Positions 14,110-16,470 of a stretch of DNA of 16,470 nt are shown here, piece by piece. The number at the start of each line of letters is the position of its first letter. Position 1 is the first letter of the stretch. A program made the translations under genes and the position numbers. This DNA comes from an uncultured Clostridia bacterium (GTDB lineage Bacteria > Bacillota > Clostridia > TANB77 > CAG-508): NCBI GenBank assembly GCA_948663505.1, contig CAPNAQ010000023.1, positions 1-16,470 on the forward strand. The letters are read 5' to 3'. The notes beneath the pieces are model-generated. The model had not been told where the DNA came from, searched no databases, and saw only the letters and a program-made list of their open reading frames with translations.

Positions 14110-15216
14110 ATGAGAAAAAGGGAATTAAAAAATATTGAGTGGAGTTTATTAATAGTGGCAATAATACTTACATTAATAGGATTGGTTGCTCTATTTTCGG
14201 CTACACAAGAAATTGAATATGATGAATTTAAAAAACAAATAATTTGGTTTGTAGTTAGCTTAGTAGCAATGGTAATAGCAATGCTAATAAATTATGAAAC
14301 ATTAGTAAAATTATCACCAGTTTTTTATGGAATATTTATAATACTCTTAATTGCAGTATTATTTACAAAACCAATAAATGGTGCAACGAGCTGGTTTGAT
14401 ATAAAAGGATTTAGTTTGCAACCTTCAGAGTTTGCGAAAATTGCAGTGATATTATTTTTAGCATTTACAATATCAAAAATACAAGAAAGATATATTGATG
14501 ATATAAATAAACCATCTAGGTTATTAATAATATTTGCAGTACTAATAGTACCATTATTATTAATAATAAAACAACCTGACTATGGTACAGCAATGTCATT
14601 TTGTATAGCTATAGCAGTAATGTTATTTACATCAGGATTAAATAAGAAATATATTATAGGAGCAGTAATTATAGTTGCGGTATCAATACCAGTATTATAT
14701 AATTTTATATTACCAGAACATGCAAAAAAGAGAATAGATATATTTCTGAACCCAGAGTCAGACCCTAGAGGAAGCGGATATAATATAATTCAATCAAAAT
14801 TAGCAATAGGTGCAGGTCAGTTAACAGGAATGGGGTTAGTAAAAGGAAATCAAACACAATTAGGGTATTTATATCCTAAAACAACAGATTTTATATATTC
14901 TGTAATAAGTGAAGAAATGGGATTCATAGTAGCAGGTATAATTATAGTATTATATGTTCAATTAGTTACAAAAGCATTATATATAGCAAAAACAGCAAAA
15001 GATACATTAGGAGCATTAATTGCGTCAGGAATAGCAGGTATATTCTTGTTTCATATGACTGAAAATATAGGAATGGTAATGGGATTATTACCAATTACAG
15101 GTGTACCATTATTATTTATAAGTTATGGTGGAAGTTCACTAATTACAAGCTATATATTAATAGGATTATTATTAAATATAAGTAGTAAAAGACAAAAAAC
15201 AATATTTGTAAAATAA
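14110..15216 (+). CDS. rodA: RodA/FtsW/SpoVE-family (SEDS) peptidoglycan glycosyltransferase
   Basis: A 368-aa protein with about ten membrane helices. SEDS proteins polymerise lipid II into glycan strands together with a class B penicillin-binding protein. Visible signatures are SLQPSEFAKIAVILFLAF, IIKQPDYGTAMSF, the periplasmic loop NPESDPRGSGYNIIQSKLAIGAGQLTGMG, the conserved TTDFIYSVISEEMGF with the catalytic Asp, and the final TGVPLLFISYGGSSL. Length and position after minE (the standard clostridial minC-minD-minE-rodA order) favour RodA, elongation, over FtsW or SpoVE. The ATG has an AGAAGAGTG ribosome binding site and lies 17 bases after the minE stop. No terminator follows directly; repeat A copy 2 does. 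Confidence 0.93.
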   Translation: MRKRELKNIEWSLLIVAIILTLIGLVALFSATQEIEYDEFKKQIIWFVVSLVAMVIAMLINYETLVKLSPVFYGIFIILLIAVLFTKPINGATSWFDIKGFSLQPSEFAKIAVILFLAFTISKIQERYIDDINKPSRLLIIFAVLIVPLLLIIKQPDYGTAMSFCIAIAVMLFTSGLNKKYIIGAVIIVAVSIPVLYNFILPEHAKKRIDIFLNPESDPRGSGYNIIQSKLAIGAGQLTGMGLVKGNQTQLGYLYPKTTDFIYSVISEEMGFIVAGIIIVLYVQLVTKALYIAKTAKDTLGALIASGIAGIFLFHMTENIGMVMGLLPITGVPLLFISYGGSSLITSYILIGLLLNISSKRQKTIFVK

Positions 15217-15245
15217 TGTCTAGCTCTGCATATGTCAGCTCAGAA

Positions 15246-15312
15246 ATTTGGCAGACGAGATTTTTCAAAGAAAAATCTTGGATGACGATGAACGAGCGAA
15301 GCGAAGTGAAAG
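15246..15312 (+). repeat. Dispersed repeat A, copy 2, with internal hairpin
   Basis: A 67-bp element identical to 2085-2149 outside the hairpin. Here the hairpin is AGATTTTT (15258-15265), loop CAAAG, AAAAATCT (15271-15278). Compared with copy 1, two base pairs are changed on both sides (A-T to G-C and G-C to A-T), so pairing is kept. It lies between rodA and dusB and runs straight into repeat B. Confidence 0.8.
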
Positions 15313-15332
15313 GGACTGTCCCCAATGGACAT
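15312..15332 (+). repeat. Dispersed repeat B, copy 2 (palindromic GGGACTGTCCC type)
   Basis: GGGACTGTCCCC followed by CAATGGACAT. The reverse complement of this arrangement is found after dusB at 16326-16357, so dusB is bracketed by inverted copies. A further TGGACAT (15341-15347) follows here. There is no T-run, so it is not a terminator. Confidence 0.6.
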
Positions 15333-15359
15333 GGCAAAAGTGGACATAAGGTGGAATGA

Positions 15360-16325
15360 ATGTATTTAAAAAAGTTAAAGATAGGAAATGTAGAATTAGA
15401 AAATAATTTAATATTAGCTCCAATGGCAGGTGTAACAGACCTGCCATTTAGAAAAGTATGTAAGAAGTTTGGTCCAGGTCTAGTATGTACAGAAATGATT
15501 AGTAGTAAAGCGATTTTTTATAATGATTCAAAAACTAAATTGCTAATGAAAACAGAAGGAGAACAAAGACCAATTAGTATGCAGATATTTGGTAGTGATG
15601 AAGAAACAATGGGATATGCCACTAGTTATATAAATGAATTGACTGATATAGTTGATATAAATATGGGATGTCCTGCTCCAAAAGTTGTAAAAAATGGAGA
15701 TGGAAGTAAGCTATTATTAGATATAAATAAGGCTGAGAAAATTGTAAGAACAGTTGTAAAAAATTCTAAAAGACCTGTAACCTTAAAAATAAGAAAAGGG
15801 TGGGATTCAAACAATATTGTTGCTATAGAATATGCACAAATGGCAGAAAAATCAGGAGTATCAGCAATTACGGTACATGGAAGAACTAGAACTGAAATGT
15901 ATTCAGGTGAAGCTGATTTAGACATTATAAAAAAAGTTAAAGAATCGGTTAATATTCCTGTAATAGGAAATGGAGATATAGTTGATGAAGAATCTGCTTT
16001 AAAGATGTTTGAATATACAGGTGTAGATGGAATAATGATAGGTAGAGGATGTTTTGGTAATCCTTGGGTTTTTCAAAGAATAAAATATTTTTTAGAAAAT
16101 GGAAAAAAACTTGCTGATATTTCCAATGAAGAGAAGTTAAGAGTTATTAAAGAACATATTAAGTATGAACTTGAAGAAAAAGAAGAAGTTACAGCTCTAA
16201 GAGAATTGAGAAAGCATATTGCTTGGTATACAAAAAATATGCCAAATTCAAGTGAATTTAGATATAAAATAAATCAGATTGAAAATAAAGAGGAATTAAT
16301 TGCTAAAATAGAGGAGTTTTTTTAA
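15360..16325 (+). CDS. dusB: tRNA-dihydrouridine synthase, DusB-like
   Basis: A 321-aa FMN-dependent enzyme that reduces uridines in the tRNA D-loop. The TIM-barrel begins with LAPMAGVTDLPFRKVC (19-34). MGCPAPKVVKNGDGS holds the catalytic Cys 104. Further conserved parts are TLKIRKGW with Lys 143, TVHGRTRTEMYSGEAD with His 173, IGNGDI (202-207) and MIGRGCFGNPWVF (226-238, phosphate binding). The helical tRNA-binding domain follows, containing the LRELRKHIAWYTK motif. Length is typical. The start at ATG 15360 follows AAGGTGG. No own promoter is evident in the repeat-filled gap, so it is probably read from the minD promoter or from within the gap. Confidence 0.95.
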   Translation: MYLKKLKIGNVELENNLILAPMAGVTDLPFRKVCKKFGPGLVCTEMISSKAIFYNDSKTKLLMKTEGEQRPISMQIFGSDEETMGYATSYINELTDIVDINMGCPAPKVVKNGDGSKLLLDINKAEKIVRTVVKNSKRPVTLKIRKGWDSNNIVAIEYAQMAEKSGVSAITVHGRTRTEMYSGEADLDIIKKVKESVNIPVIGNGDIVDEESALKMFEYTGVDGIMIGRGCFGNPWVFQRIKYFLENGKKLADISNEEKLRVIKEHIKYELEEKEEVTALRELRKHIAWYTKNMPNSSEFRYKINQIENKEELIAKIEEFF

Positions 16326-16357
16326 ATGTCCAATAGGGACAGTCCCCAATTGTACAT
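16326..16357. repeat. Dispersed repeat B, copy 3 (imperfect palindrome after dusB)
   Basis: A 32-base imperfect palindrome: ATGTCCAAT, AGGGAC, AGTCCCC, AATTGTACAT. The ends ATGT/ACAT and CAAT/ATTG pair and the centre is GGGACAGTCCC. It is in the opposite orientation to the copy before dusB and has the same layout as the terminator at 5286-5322. The T-run is missing here (AAAAA follows), so terminator action on the plus strand is doubtful. Confidence 0.6.
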
Positions 16358-16413
16358 AAAAAATTATAAACCGAATAAAAATTAATAATAATTAATTTTT
16401 AGGAGGTTTTTTT

Positions 16414-16470
16414 ATGTTGAAAAACAAGAAAATAATAATAGGATTAATAATTATTATAGTAATTGTAATA
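16414..16470 (+). CDS. Start of a membrane-anchored or secreted protein (partial)
   Basis: ATG 16414 follows a perfect AGGAGG (16401-16406). The 19 codons present read MLKNKKIIIGLIIIIVIVI: a short basic start and a hydrophobic helix, as in a signal peptide or signal anchor. The gene runs off the window, so the function cannot be told. The distance of 88 bases from dusB and the repeat between them suggest a separate gene unit. Confidence 0.7.
   Translation, partial: MLKNKKIIIGLIIIIVIVI

Overview
The window is very AT-rich, with A/T-ending codons, strong AGGAGG-type ribosome binding sites and consensus-like sigma-A promoters (TTG-N17-TAAAAT). Gene content (MinD with MinE, a SpoIVFA/SpoIVFB-like pair, RodA, DusB, a heterodimeric ABC exporter, TVP38) points to an anaerobic low-GC Firmicute of class Clostridia, probably an uncultured gut lineage. 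The assignment is by inference; no rRNA is present. Almost every intact gene is on the plus strand.

Layout. 75-3910: a 54-codon ORF followed by a two-gene heterodimeric type IV ABC exporter. The first subunit carries the degenerate ATPase site. The second is split by two identical one-base C insertions around its Walker A motif. 3998-5322: a YfcE-type metallophosphoesterase, a TVP38/TMEM64 membrane protein and a terminator. 5388-5732: a small lysine-rich tail-anchored protein, then a 29-bp-stem hairpin. 6003-7670: a membrane-anchored M23 (LytM) protein and an M50 intramembrane protease, matching the SpoIVFA/SpoIVFB gene pair. 7695-12450: an accessory block holding a pilin-like protein fused to an FGE-sulfatase/C-type-lectin-like domain, an orphan RelB/DinJ antitoxin with no good start codon, an unrecognised 218-aa gene with its own promoter, and two wrecked transposons (IS91/IS801-type on the minus strand, ISAs1-type on the plus strand). 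12477-15216: a promoter, minD, minE with a long acidic tail, and rodA. 15360-16325: dusB. 16414-end: the start of a membrane-anchored protein.

Functionally, the cell-envelope core is the conserved Firmicute division/sporulation neighbourhood: Min positioning, a RodA glycosyltransferase, and the M23/M50 pair that in Bacillus lies directly after minCD. Here the M23/M50 pair lies upstream of minD and is separated from it by the transposon-littered block, and no minC is seen. Two families of dispersed repeats mark the intergenic gaps. One is a 65-67 bp element with a hairpin showing compensatory changes (before the second ABC gene and before dusB). The other is a TGTCC/GGGACAGTCCC palindrome (after TVP38 and on both sides of dusB, in opposite orientations there).
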